A DNA stretch of 64,000 nt from Streptomyces syringium (GTDB lineage: Bacteria; Actinomycetota; Actinomycetes; Streptomycetales; Streptomycetaceae). Both the position numbers and the translations under genes were made by a program. The DNA lies in assembly GCF_017876625.1 (NCBI RefSeq), contig NZ_JAGIOH010000001.1:186001-250000 (forward strand). The letters run 5' to 3'. The notes under the pieces were generated by a model that worked only from the letters and a program-made list of their open reading frames with translations, was not told where the DNA came from and did no database searches. Shown here piece by piece: positions 16,572 through 24,326 of the stretch (within the stretch, counting starts at the first letter, position 1; each line of letters opens with the position of its first letter).

Positions 16572-17957
16572 TCAGCCTACGTCCTTGAGCACCGAGCGGG
16601 CCCGGGCGTCGAGTGCGGCGGTCGTGCTATTGCCGCGGCCCCGGAACGGGGAAAGGGAACGACGCATCTGCACGACGGTCTGGCGTGCCCGGCCGGAGTG
16701 GATGCCGCCCATGGCATCCAGGGCCTGTGCCCAGGTCGCGCAGGCGGCGTCGAGGGCCCCTCGCTGGGCTTGGACGGCACCGAGGTAGCCCAGTGTCACC
16801 GAGTGCGTGCGAGCGAAGGCCTGCTGGCCGCGCGTGCGGACGCTGTGGGTGAACGCGGCTTCCGCGCCACGGAGATCCCCCAGGTCCCGCAGGGTGCAAG
16901 CCGTTTCGTGGGCCAGGCTGGCCTCGGTGAAGAACCAGACACGGCCTGGCTCGTCGTCGCCCGGGGCGGTACCGCTCAGGTCACTCTCCGCGCGCCGCAA
17001 CGCCGCCCGCGCCTCCTGCTTGTCTCCGGCGGCGGCCAGGCTGCGCGCGTGGACGACACCCAGAAGGGCCTTCTCCCGGGGGCTGGCGGAGCCATAGCGC
17101 TTGTGGTCCAGGGAGGCTGTAGCCAGGTCCACGGCCTGGCGGGGGTGACCAAGGTCCACGGCCTGATGAGCCATGGCCCGCAGGATGTGACCCGCCAGCG
17201 GCCCGTCCTCAGCCTCTGCGGCGAGGCGGACGGCGAGGGTGAAGTAGTGCTGGGCCAGGCCGTGCTCGCTGGCGTCGAAGGCGGTCCAGCCAGCCAAGTA
17301 GGCCGCTTCCCCCGCGGCGGTGAGCATCTCTCGCCGTACCTCGTCGGAGGCGAAGCGACCGCTGAGGTAGGCCGTGATGTCGGTGCGCAGGTAAGCGACC
17401 AGGGCGGCCCTGCCGTCGCCGCCGCCGCGGCGCTGGTCGCGGCGGGAGAAGAAGGCGACCATCTCGCGGACACTGTCGACGTCCTCGGCGCTGGTCGTGC
17501 GGGGGGAGGCAGGCGGCCGGGTGCGGGCACGCTCCGGTACCTCCTCCCACCACGAACCGGCGGGAAGCAGGAGCCCGGCCACAGAGTAGGCCGAGCTCGC
17601 CAGCATTTGCCGGCGCTCTATGTCCACGTCCATCCCCCCGAGGTCCACGAGCACGGTCAGCGGATCGGCAGCCCATTGCGGTGCCATCATCGCCGCCGGG
17701 CCGGACGTGAGCCCGATCTCGGCGAGCGAGACCGGGCGGCGAAGCCCCCGCGACAGCGTCTCGCACAAGATACGGGGCGCCCGGCCGCTGGGCCTCACAC
17801 CGCGGACCCACTGGTTGATATGCGAGCGCGTCGTGCCCGCCAGTTCCCTCGCTCCGCTCTCCACTGCCACGCGCACGAAACGCTGGGCGGTCTGCTCCTG
17901 CGACCAGCCCGCTTCTCTGATTGCCGCCGCCAGCTCGACGTTGCGCCGGTGAGCCAC
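16572..17957 (-). CDS. NsdA-like transcriptional regulator, 461 aa (regulator 2)
   Basis: GTG 17957, with AGGGGG upstream, gives 461 residues, exactly the length of regulator 1. The order of parts is the same: helix-turn-helix (ELAAAIREAGWSQEQTAQRF, then RSHINQWVRGVRPSGRAPRI), LRRPVSLAEIGL, the ERRQMLASSAYSVAGLL stretch, then helical repeats ending in ALDAMGGIHSGRARQTVVQM and a LDARARSVLKDVG tail. The matching GGIHS motif near both C-termini shows the two are paralogs. It is divergent from the gene at 18175, with a palindrome at 18076 in between. Its ligand and targets are unknown. Confidence 0.75.
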   Translation of the reverse strand: MAHRRNVELAAAIREAGWSQEQTAQRFVRVAVESGARELAGTTRSHINQWVRGVRPSGRAPRILCETLSRGLRRPVSLAEIGLTSGPAAMMAPQWAADPLTVLVDLGGMDVDIERRQMLASSAYSVAGLLLPAGSWWEEVPERARTRPPASPRTTSAEDVDSVREMVAFFSRRDQRRGGGDGRAALVAYLRTDITAYLSGRFASDEVRREMLTAAGEAAYLAGWTAFDASEHGLAQHYFTLAVRLAAEAEDGPLAGHILRAMAHQAVDLGHPRQAVDLATASLDHKRYGSASPREKALLGVVHARSLAAAGDKQEARAALRRAESDLSGTAPGDDEPGRVWFFTEASLAHETACTLRDLGDLRGAEAAFTHSVRTRGQQAFARTHSVTLGYLGAVQAQRGALDAACATWAQALDAMGGIHSGRARQTVVQMRRSLSPFRGRGNSTTAALDARARSVLKDVG

Positions 17958-18075
17958 GGTGCGCCCCCTGCCTGCAAAACGATCTTTACCTGCCTTACCC
18001 GGGCCCACACCCTCGCGAAGGTACCCAGGAGCGATCAACAAGAGTTCGCTCTGCACCACGATATTCGCCAACAGC

Positions 18076-18089
18076 CCTGTCAAGACAGG
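18076..18089. promoter_or_regulatory. Candidate operator CCTGTC-AA-GACAGG
   Basis: A perfect 6-bp inverted repeat with a 2-bp spacer in the 217-bp space between divergent regulator 2 and the 18175 gene. Its position suits an operator, but inverted repeats this short also occur by chance. Confidence 0.35.
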
Positions 18090-18174
18090 TCGTTCACAAA
18101 AGCGTGCCGCATGCCGCACTGAAGCGACGGCCCGGAGCCTTCCCTCCGGCGCTGCCCGGTACTTGGAGGACGTG

Positions 18175-18678
18175 ATGACGAGGACATCTGTCTGGCCGCC
18201 CACGACGCACGACCGGCCAGCTGTGCTGCACGCGTACACCGACCTGCTCCGATGGCCCCTCCAGGTAGGCGGACGGCCGGTCACCGCCGAGGAGGCTGAA
18301 CACCTCCTCGCGACGGACCCGGGCCTGCCCCTGGAGACGGACGGCTCGCTCTTCGACGCCGCCACCGTGGCCTACTCCTTAGGCCTGGAAACGCTGATCC
18401 GCCTTGACCGCATGCCCCAGGTCCCGCCCGTGCCGTGCTTCACCGACGGGCACAGCACCGTGACCTTCCTCCTGACGCCCGGTACCGGGGAGGGCCTCGC
18501 CGGGCTCAGCGACGTCCGGGTCGGCGCGGGTGGGCCGGTCGCTCTGCCTCCGTCGACGGGGCTGCGCTGGGACACCCCGCCGTGGAACTGCACCGTGCCC
18601 GAAAGACTGGCGATCCCCGCTGCCGAGGAGCTCGCACCCGCCTTACGAGCGGCAGTGCGCCTGTACGGCCGGTCGTGA
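18175..18678 (+). CDS. Primase/polymerase N-terminal-like small protein with two TTA codons
   Basis: ATG 18175 follows GGAGG by five bases; the product is 167 residues. The pattern AVLHAYTDLLRWPLQVGGRPVT then TDGSLFDAATVAYSLGLETL resembles the short Streptomyces relatives of the bifunctional primase/polymerase N-terminal domain, which lack a primase or helicase portion. The catalytic acidic cluster of true AEPs is not evident, so a replication role is doubtful. It carries two TTA leucine codons (18379 and 18643), which in Streptomyces need the bldA tRNA. It heads a run of plus-strand genes. Confidence 0.55.
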   Translation: MTRTSVWPPTTHDRPAVLHAYTDLLRWPLQVGGRPVTAEEAEHLLATDPGLPLETDGSLFDAATVAYSLGLETLIRLDRMPQVPPVPCFTDGHSTVTFLLTPGTGEGLAGLSDVRVGAGGPVALPPSTGLRWDTPPWNCTVPERLAIPAAEELAPALRAAVRLYGRS

Positions 18679-18735
18679 GCGACGCCTCGGCCACAGCGCA
18701 CGAACACCCGCACCAACCTGTCCTGGAGAGTCCCC

Positions 18736-19194
18736 ATGCCGCCCGCCACCACGTCGTTCCCCGACGCCGACCGGTACCAGCCGCAGTGCGACATGCCGCA
18801 GTGGGACGACAGCTGTTTCCCGGCTCCGCCCTGGCGCGGCCTGCCCGACCCGGACGGGGCGGGCTGCTGGGAGTTCTGGGACGCGACGAGGGCGAGGGAC
18901 GTGTACGAGGATCTCGAAGCGGTCCTCGGTGAGCACACCACGCACACCGCCACGGGCCCGGAGGAGACCCGGGAGCTGACCGGGCGTCTGGTCCCAGCCC
19001 TGCGCCAGCTGACCGACTACGCGAGGCTCCTGGTGTCCGCAGGCCCGGGCACCGAGGCGCACCGGGCGCTCAGGCGAGCCCGCAGTCTGCTGCACCTGGC
19101 CCCGCCCACAGAGCCGTTACCCGCGCTCGCCCACCTCCGCCGGGTCGCGCTGGCCACCCTGGACCTCCTGGAACTCACCGGAGACGCACCGTGA
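18736..19194 (+). CDS. DUF6415 family protein, copy 1
   Basis: A 152-residue soluble protein: a short N-terminal tag (DADRYQPQCDMPQWDDSCFP), then VYEDLEAVLGEH near 56, ETRELTGRLVPALRQLTDYARLL near 76 and the closing LRRVALATLDLLELTGD. DUF6415 proteins are small actinobacterial helical proteins, often annotated as natural-product-biosynthesis associated, with no known activity. Copy 2 (20941) has the same tag and helices. A TTA codon lies at 19117 within PLPA, and copy 2 has one at the same place. The stop overlaps a possible GTG start at 19191. Confidence 0.7.
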   Translation: MPPATTSFPDADRYQPQCDMPQWDDSCFPAPPWRGLPDPDGAGCWEFWDATRARDVYEDLEAVLGEHTTHTATGPEETRELTGRLVPALRQLTDYARLLVSAGPGTEAHRALRRARSLLHLAPPTEPLPALAHLRRVALATLDLLELTGDAP

Positions 19195-19442
19195 GCGGGA
19201 GCCGACGCATCACACCCGGGCTGCCAGTGCATTGCCGCCTGCCCGCTGCCGGGGCGGCCGATGACCGCGAGGCGGCAGTCGAGCCGTGCGTCGCCGCCGT
19301 GAGCACCGCACGGCCTGTGCCGTCCGTGCTGGTCGCGCGACAGCTTCACGACACGCGGCCGGCTGCCTGTTGCATGCAGCCCGGGCGGTCACCCCGCAAC
19401 CGATCTTCGACCAGATGCCATGGCCCGGGAGGGGCACTACTG

Positions 19443-20096
19443 ATGCAGAGGGTCTACGACTCGCGCGGCCCGCAGCGCCGTGCGTCTGCCCTGATCCGCG
19501 ACGACAGCGGCCGGGTGCTCACCGTCTGCCATACCGAGCGGGACCGGTACTGGCTGCCCGGCGGCTACGTGCGCCCCAGGGAAACACCGCGGGACGCTGT
19601 GGAGTACGAGGTCCGCAGGCTGACCGGCCACACGATGAAGCCGCGTGGGCTGCTCGTCCTGGAACACCGGGACGTGGAAGGTGAGGAGCCGACCACGGAG
19701 TTCGTCTACGCGGTCCGGCCTGTCCCCCAGGACATCAAGATCGTGCTGCCGGAGCCGGATGGTCGGAGTCCTGAGATCTGGGCCTACCGGTGGCTCATGC
19801 TCGACGAGGCCGTCGAGGTGTGCGTCCTCGACGCCCACGTGCGTCTCCTGAAGGAGCCCCAGGGCAGGCAGGCGAGTATCGGCAGTCACTGCTCCGCGCT
19901 CCTGGCGCTCCAGATCCGCGCCGCGGTCGAAGCGGAGACCACCGGCACCGTCATTGAGCTCACCAACGGGCTTCCAGCGGGTAACGCCGAAGCCCGGCAG
20001 CAACCGGCCGTCGAGGACAAGGCGGACCGTGTGCCGGACCAGGCGCGCCCGGCACCTCCAGGCCACATGGAGTACGCGCCATGGCTGACCTCCTGA
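19443..20096 (+). CDS. NUDIX-fold hydrolase-like protein with degenerate Nudix box
   Basis: ATG 19443 follows GGGAGGGG; the product is 217 residues. A longer reading from GTG 19191, overlapping the DUF6415 stop, would add 84 residues of low-complexity sequence and is less likely. The fold signature is present (ASALIRDDSGRVLTVCH, then YWLPGGYVRPRETPRDA), but the Nudix box reads VEYEVRRLTGH where active enzymes have AxxRELxEE, so the REUxEE metal ligands are missing. It is therefore probably a binding or regulatory domain rather than a hydrolase. The C-terminal 60 residues are polar and variable. Confidence 0.7.
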   Translation: MQRVYDSRGPQRRASALIRDDSGRVLTVCHTERDRYWLPGGYVRPRETPRDAVEYEVRRLTGHTMKPRGLLVLEHRDVEGEEPTTEFVYAVRPVPQDIKIVLPEPDGRSPEIWAYRWLMLDEAVEVCVLDAHVRLLKEPQGRQASIGSHCSALLALQIRAAVEAETTGTVIELTNGLPAGNAEARQQPAVEDKADRVPDQARPAPPGHMEYAPWLTS

Positions 20097-20230
20097 GCCG
20101 ATCGACGCAGGCGTGCACCCGCCAGGTACGCAGCTGCCCGCCCGGCCTTGCTCGCCCGGGCCCTCGTGCAACTCCTCGGCCGGCTGAACGACATGCATGT
20201 CACCACCTCGCTGATCCGGAGCCCCCTCGC

Positions 20231-20860
20231 ATGAAGAACACCGACCACCACACCAACGCTGTAACCACCCAGCACGACCCGTTCCTGGCGCACGGGCGCG
20301 GGCAGGCCCCGGTCTACGAGATGCAGCCAGCGGCCGGGGCTGACCGAAGGGCGGTCTCAGACCTGATCGCCGACCGGATCCTTCAGCTGGGCGAGGATGC
20401 ACGCGTCGGCATCGAGGCCCCTGGGGCCACGGTCGTGGACCTCGTGGGCCAGACCGAGGAGGGCCGCCCCATCGTGTGGCTGATGCGCGAGGATTCCCGG
20501 CTGCTGGGATGCATCGCGCTGCTGGGCTCCACCCCGGGGCATGGCTGGTCGGCAGAGCAGCTGGCCGAACCGGCACTGAGCGTCATAGCCCTTTTCACCG
20601 ACCCCCGGTGCCGCGGCCAGGGACTGAGCCGGTTCATGGTGTGGTGGGCGCTGGACTATGCGGCGCGCCTGGGTGGTGTGGACTGGCTGCGCGGCGTCGC
20701 CCGCTCCGACCGTCTGATGCGTTACGCCCGGGACGACATGCGGTGCAGCGGTGTGGAGACGGTGCTCCGCGGCGGCCGCCATGTCCATCTGCTGCAGCAC
20801 TGTCCCCGGCGGACGCCGTCGCTTGCAGCGCTCATCGCGGAGAGCACCCCGGCCGCCTGA
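20231..20860 (+). CDS. GNAT-family acetyltransferase-like protein
   Basis: A 209-residue protein. After a polar N-terminal 35 residues, the GNAT fold shows LLGCIALLGSTPG (beta 3), LSVIALFTDPRCRGQGLSRFMVWWAL (beta 4 and the acetyl-CoA loop RGQG), then the helix-strand region GGVDWLRGVARSDRLMRYARDD near the C-terminus. The V/I-x-F-x-D-P-x-x-R-G-Q-G pyrophosphate loop is well kept. The acceptor is unknown. The ATG at 20231 lacks a strong ribosome-binding site. A gap of 134 bases separates it from the NUDIX gene. Confidence 0.75.
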   Translation: MKNTDHHTNAVTTQHDPFLAHGRGQAPVYEMQPAAGADRRAVSDLIADRILQLGEDARVGIEAPGATVVDLVGQTEEGRPIVWLMREDSRLLGCIALLGSTPGHGWSAEQLAEPALSVIALFTDPRCRGQGLSRFMVWWALDYAARLGGVDWLRGVARSDRLMRYARDDMRCSGVETVLRGGRHVHLLQHCPRRTPSLAALIAESTPAA

Positions 20861-20940
20861 CCGGGACACCCCGCCCACACCCCGACGTCGCCGCGCAATG
20901 GTCACGGCGGACGAACCAGTACTTTGTCCTGGAGGATCCC

Positions 20941-21405
20941 TTGTCGCCGAGCACGGTGTTCCCTGACGTCAACCGGTACCAGCCGCAGTGCGCCATGCCG
21001 CGGTGGGACGACAGCTGTGTCCCGGCGCTGCCTTGGCGTGGCCTGGCCGGGCAGGACGGCGCCGGCGTCTGGGGGCTCGGGGACGCCGCTTGGGCGGGAG
21101 CTGTGTACGAGGATCTCGAGGCGGCTCTCGGTGAACACACCGCGCACACCCCTCCGGGGGCGGATGAGACCCGTGAGCTCACCTGCCGTTTGGTCCCTGC
21201 CCTGCGTCAGCTGGCCGACACCGCCCGGCTCCTGGCGGCCGCAACTGCGGGCACCGAGGCGCACCGGGCCGTGGGGCGGGCCCGCGATCTGCTGACCGTG
21301 ACCCCGCCCGCAGATCCGTTACCCGCGTTCGTCTACCTCCGCCGTGTCGCGCTGGCCACTCTGGACCTCCTGGGCCTCCTGGAGCTCTCCGGAGATTCGC
21401 GATGA
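20941..21405 (+). CDS. DUF6415 family protein, copy 2 (TTG start)
   Basis: TTG 20941 is chosen because GGAGG lies five bases upstream and because it aligns the protein with copy 1: PDVNRYQPQCAMPRWDDSC, AVYEDLEAALGEHTAH, ETRELTCRLVPALRQLADTARLL and LRRVALATLDLLGLLELSGD. It has 154 residues. Its TTA codon at 21319 lies in the PLPA motif at the same alignment position as in copy 1. Its stop overlaps the ATG at 21402 (ATGA), where the third copy begins. Confidence 0.7.
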   Translation: MSPSTVFPDVNRYQPQCAMPRWDDSCVPALPWRGLAGQDGAGVWGLGDAAWAGAVYEDLEAALGEHTAHTPPGADETRELTCRLVPALRQLADTARLLAAATAGTEAHRAVGRARDLLTVTPPADPLPAFVYLRRVALATLDLLGLLELSGDSR

Positions 21406-22009
21406 GCGCGAGCGGGCCCGCCGGCCCCGGGCAGCGGGTGCGTCACCGCCGTCCCGCCGGACGGCACCAGGCACGCCGGGCCGCTGCTGGCGGCCAGGCC
21501 GGGCCGTGCGCACAGGACTTCGTTGGACCCATCGTGGAGGAGCCCTCACGCCTTGGGCGGAGGGGTACCGGTGAGCCTTGTGCGTGCACCGTCCGTTCTC
21601 CGTGTGGGGAGCACCTGCCCCTCGCTGTGGCGCTGGGGATCGTACGCACGTCAGGTCCACTGGACGAGGCCGCGGCTTCTTCGAGGGGGCTGGTTCTCGT
21701 GGAGAGGGTCCTGGCGGGGCTGTGTGGGTCTCGGGCTCTGGTTGCCATGTATGACGACCTCGAGGCCGTGCTGGGTGAGCGTGCCGATCCGAGCGGGGCC
21801 GAGGTGGAGGAGCTCACCGGGCGGTTTCGCGAGAACCTCCCCCAGTTGATCGCTGTCCGCCGTGGTGCGGCGGCTGCGGCAGCAGGCCGAGCCCACATCC
21901 TGCTGAAAGAGGCCCCGCCTGCGGACTTCGGGCCGGCACGGACGTATCTGCGCCGGCTCGCCTTGATCACCCGGCCATGCTCGACGTGCTGGACGAGGAC
22001 GAGGGATGA
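21402..22009 (+). pseudogene. DUF6415 family protein, copy 3, frameshifted
   Basis: From ATG 21402 the frame runs through an Arg/Pro-rich stretch without recognisable features into a DUF6415 body: ALVAMYDDLEAVLGERAD, EVEELTGRFRENLPQLIAV and ARTYLRRLALITR. The expected last helix then appears in another frame (AMLDVLDEDEG, stop at 22007), so a one-base shift near 21965-21980 breaks the gene. The ancestral N-terminus is also missing, unlike copies 1 and 2. There is no TTA codon. The stop overlaps a possible ATG at 22006. Confidence 0.55.
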
Positions 22010-22242
22010 CCGATTCCCCGGTCCGGCGCTCGCCGCGCCGCAGCCACTCGCAGATCTCGACCGGTGCCGTGGGCGATTACGGTCCGCCAGCCGACCGGTG
22101 GACCGCCAGAACCGGCCGTGGAGGCCCGCCGAACCCGGGGTCGGGGCGGTCACGGGCACATCAGGCCACCACGCACGCCGCAGGGTTCCAGGCTCTGCAC
22201 ATCAGGCTGCACACGGTGTGCAGCTCTATCAGAGAGGAAATC

Positions 22243-22704
22243 ATGGGTACCAGAGCATTCCACCGGCCACGGGACATAATGCAGTTGACCAGGACGGAGG
22301 TCAGCGTCCTCGAGTATTTCGCCGAGGGGCTCACCACTGGCGAGGTAGCCGAGAAGATGGGCATCAGGCCAGGGACACTGACCGGACACATGGGCCACAT
22401 CCGCGCAAAGCTGACGGTGGGCGACCGGCCTGTCATGGTCCACGCCGCGTATATGGGTGGGCAGTTGCGGCGCCCCGAGGCCGCCGAAGCGCCCGTCGCG
22501 TTCACCAAGCGAGACCATGATCTGTGGTACCTCCTGGCCACTAAGCCGATGGCCGAGATCGCGCAGGCCCTCTACGTCTCCCGGGACACCGCCCGCGGCA
22601 TGATCAAAGACCTGAGGGCGCGGGCCGGTGCCCTCAGCGACGTCCACTTGGTCAAGCTCGGTCACGCCTACGGGATCCTCGGTGCGGAGGTGACCGCGCG
22701 GTGA
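22243..22704 (+). CDS. Protein with two LuxR-type helix-turn-helix domains
   Basis: ATG 22243 has GAGAGGAAA upstream; the product is 153 residues. Two GerE/LuxR-like helix-turn-helix units are visible: LTRTEVSVLEYFAEGLTTGE to RPGTLTGHMGHIRAKL (about 12-50) and FTKRDHDLWYLLATKPMAEI to SRDTARGMIKDLRARAG (about 88-128). There is no receiver or sensor domain, so it is a stand-alone DNA-binding protein. A start at ATG 22006, overlapping the previous stop, would add a low-complexity extension and is less likely. The 70-residue gene downstream overlaps its stop (GTGA). Confidence 0.7.
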   Translation: MGTRAFHRPRDIMQLTRTEVSVLEYFAEGLTTGEVAEKMGIRPGTLTGHMGHIRAKLTVGDRPVMVHAAYMGGQLRRPEAAEAPVAFTKRDHDLWYLLATKPMAEIAQALYVSRDTARGMIKDLRARAGALSDVHLVKLGHAYGILGAEVTAR

Positions 22705-22913
22705 ACCGCCTGCTGGACACCCTGGGTGCGGCCGCGCCGCTCCTCGCGGTGGCGCTTCGAGCCCTGCTGGCCGTTCGCCCGACGTTGCTGCTCGCCTTCA
22801 TGCCGGCCCAGACCGCCGCCGCCCCGGGCATCTACGCCACGTTCCATTGCGCCCAGGCCCACACGGTCGCCAGGCCCGGAAACGGCCGCTTCTCCAGGAA
22901 GGGCGCAGCATGA
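22701..22913 (+). CDS. Small protein with hydrophobic N-terminus
   Basis: A GTG start overlaps the LuxR stop (GTGA) and the TGA at 22911 overlaps the next gene's ATG, so the 70-residue frame fits tightly between two genes. Residues 3-36 are hydrophobic and leucine/alanine-rich (LLDTLGAAAPLLAVALRALL, then RPTLLLAFM), like a membrane segment; the rest is polar with a basic end. The tight couplings support it being real, but I know no family. Confidence 0.4.
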   Translation: MNRLLDTLGAAAPLLAVALRALLAVRPTLLLAFMPAQTAAAPGIYATFHCAQAHTVARPGNGRFSRKGAA

Positions 22914-23383
22914 GCACCGTCTTACGTGGCCCGGTGGCTGGGCCGGTCGCGGCTGCCGGTGCGCACTCTGGCCTCCACGATGCGGCAGGGGTTTCGGCCG
23001 CGGAGCGGCTGTGTGCTCTGCGTCGGCAGGTCTTCGGTGTCTCTTTCGCCCCGGGGGCGGAGAGGGTGTCTGTGGTGGTCTATGCCCTCACCACTGCCCA
23101 TGGTGACCCGGCGGATGCCCTGGCTGAGGCGCAGGGGTTCGCGTTCTCCCGCAGGTGGCAGGTGCGGGGGTGTTTTCACGATGTCACGGGTGATACCGAG
23201 CCCAGGACCCGGCCGGGGTGGGCCAGGGTCCGCCGGGCGCTGCTGGAGCAGCGCGCCCACGGGGTCCTCATGCCGACCCGGACCCACCTCAGCACCTGCG
23301 ACCGCTTGTACAGGGTTGAGTTGTGCTGGTGCCGCGACCACCGCGTCTTCCTGGCGCTCGTGCACCCCGAAACGGCCCTGTGA
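22910..23383 (+). CDS. Uncharacterised protein with an early TTA codon
   Basis: ATG 22910 overlaps the previous stop; the product is 157 residues. It is an alpha/beta protein with SAAERLCALRRQVFGVSFAP, VSVVVYALTTAHGDPADALA, AFSRRWQVRGCFHDVTGD and RVRRALLEQRAHGVLMPTRT, ending in a cysteine-containing LCWCRDHRVFLALVHP. A region of the form 'R...HGVLMPTRTHLS' resembles the catalytic-site-lacking recombinase-like or resolvase-adjacent proteins seen in Streptomyces regulatory loci, but I cannot name the family. Codon 5 is TTA (22922), in the position where bldA control is most effective. Confidence 0.5.
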   Translation: MSTVLRGPVAGPVAAAGAHSGLHDAAGVSAAERLCALRRQVFGVSFAPGAERVSVVVYALTTAHGDPADALAEAQGFAFSRRWQVRGCFHDVTGDTEPRTRPGWARVRRALLEQRAHGVLMPTRTHLSTCDRLYRVELCWCRDHRVFLALVHPETAL

Positions 23384-23489
23384 CGCCCGTGATCATCACC
23401 TGTCCCGGTACAGCAGGCCCCGCGTCCTCACCGGCAGCAGGGGGTCACGCGCGGCCGTCGTCCCGATCATTGCCCTGGGGGGTAACACC

Positions 23490-24326
23490 ATGAGCAGTCC
23501 GCCACCGGCCGCCGCCGCCCTCGTTGTCGGCGTGTACCTGCGGTACTTACGCTGCCGGGCCGGGAAGGTCCAGCAGGACGCGGCAGATGCGACCGGTTGC
23601 AGCGTCGCGACGATCAGCCGGATGGAGCGTGCCGAGGCCCTGCCGCCTGAGGGCGACCTTGGGACGCTCCTGCGTCTGTACAACCGCTACAGCGCCTGGG
23701 AGCTTGAGGGGCTCAAACATCTGCTGGCACAGGCCCGGCCCCGGCAGGCCTGTCACCGGGCGGGTGACGTGGCCCCCGGGTGGCGGGTCCGCTTGTTCGG
23801 TGTCGAGCGGGAGGCGATATCCATGCGGGTCTACTCCTCCCTCATGGTGCCGGGGATGTTCCAGGCTCCGGCGTATGCGCAGGCGCTGGTCAGGCGGCAC
23901 GGTGGGCTGATCGTCGATCCCGACCTGTCGGCCGTCACCGCCCGGCCCGCGCCTCGGGGGCACCCTTCCGGGTGCCGGGTGGAGATCGTGCTGGAGGAGG
24001 CAGCCCTGCGCAGCGCGACCTGGGGGCCCGGGGTCGTGGCAGGCCAGTGCTGGTGGCTGCGCCGTGCGGCCGATCTGGAGCAGGTCGAGGTGCGTTTCCT
24101 GAGCCCGGAGCAGGGACTGAGCGTGCCGCCGGGCAACCTTGCGGAGCTGACCTTGCCGGGCGGGCAGCTGTTGTTCGTCCAGGAGTCGCTCGCGGTGGAC
24201 GACTCCAACTCCGGTGACAGCTCTCTGCACACGGTGCTGGACGGCCTGTGGGCTCAAGCCGGTTCTGCGGAGGAGGGCTTGGCGGTGCTGCGGGAGATTG
24301 AGGACCGCTGCGGGGAGGAGGAGTGA
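23490..24326 (+). CDS. XRE-family regulator with DUF5753
   Basis: ATG 23490, with GGGGGG upstream, gives 278 residues. The N-terminal helix-turn-helix is modified XRE (LRYLRCRAGKVQQDAADATG then SVATISRMERAEALPPEGDL). The rest matches DUF5753, the domain following the HTH in many Streptomyces regulators: EREAISMRVYSSLMVPGMFQAPAYAQALV, a VEIVLEEAALRSATWGP strand-loop, then GLSVPPGNLAELTLPG and the C-terminal DDSNSGDS region. Such genes are often paired with a small DUF397 protein, which is absent; a helical protein follows instead. It has a TTA codon at 23547. It overlaps the next gene by four bases (GTGA). Confidence 0.75.
   Translation: MSSPPPAAAALVVGVYLRYLRCRAGKVQQDAADATGCSVATISRMERAEALPPEGDLGTLLRLYNRYSAWELEGLKHLLAQARPRQACHRAGDVAPGWRVRLFGVEREAISMRVYSSLMVPGMFQAPAYAQALVRRHGGLIVDPDLSAVTARPAPRGHPSGCRVEIVLEEAALRSATWGPGVVAGQCWWLRRAADLEQVEVRFLSPEQGLSVPPGNLAELTLPGGQLLFVQESLAVDDSNSGDSSLHTVLDGLWAQAGSAEEGLAVLREIEDRCGEEE

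Noticed and set aside
15852..18122. 756-codon plus-strand frame across the TrmO-like and regulator 2 genes
   Set aside because: Antisense to two well-supported genes, low-complexity translation, no recognisable domain.
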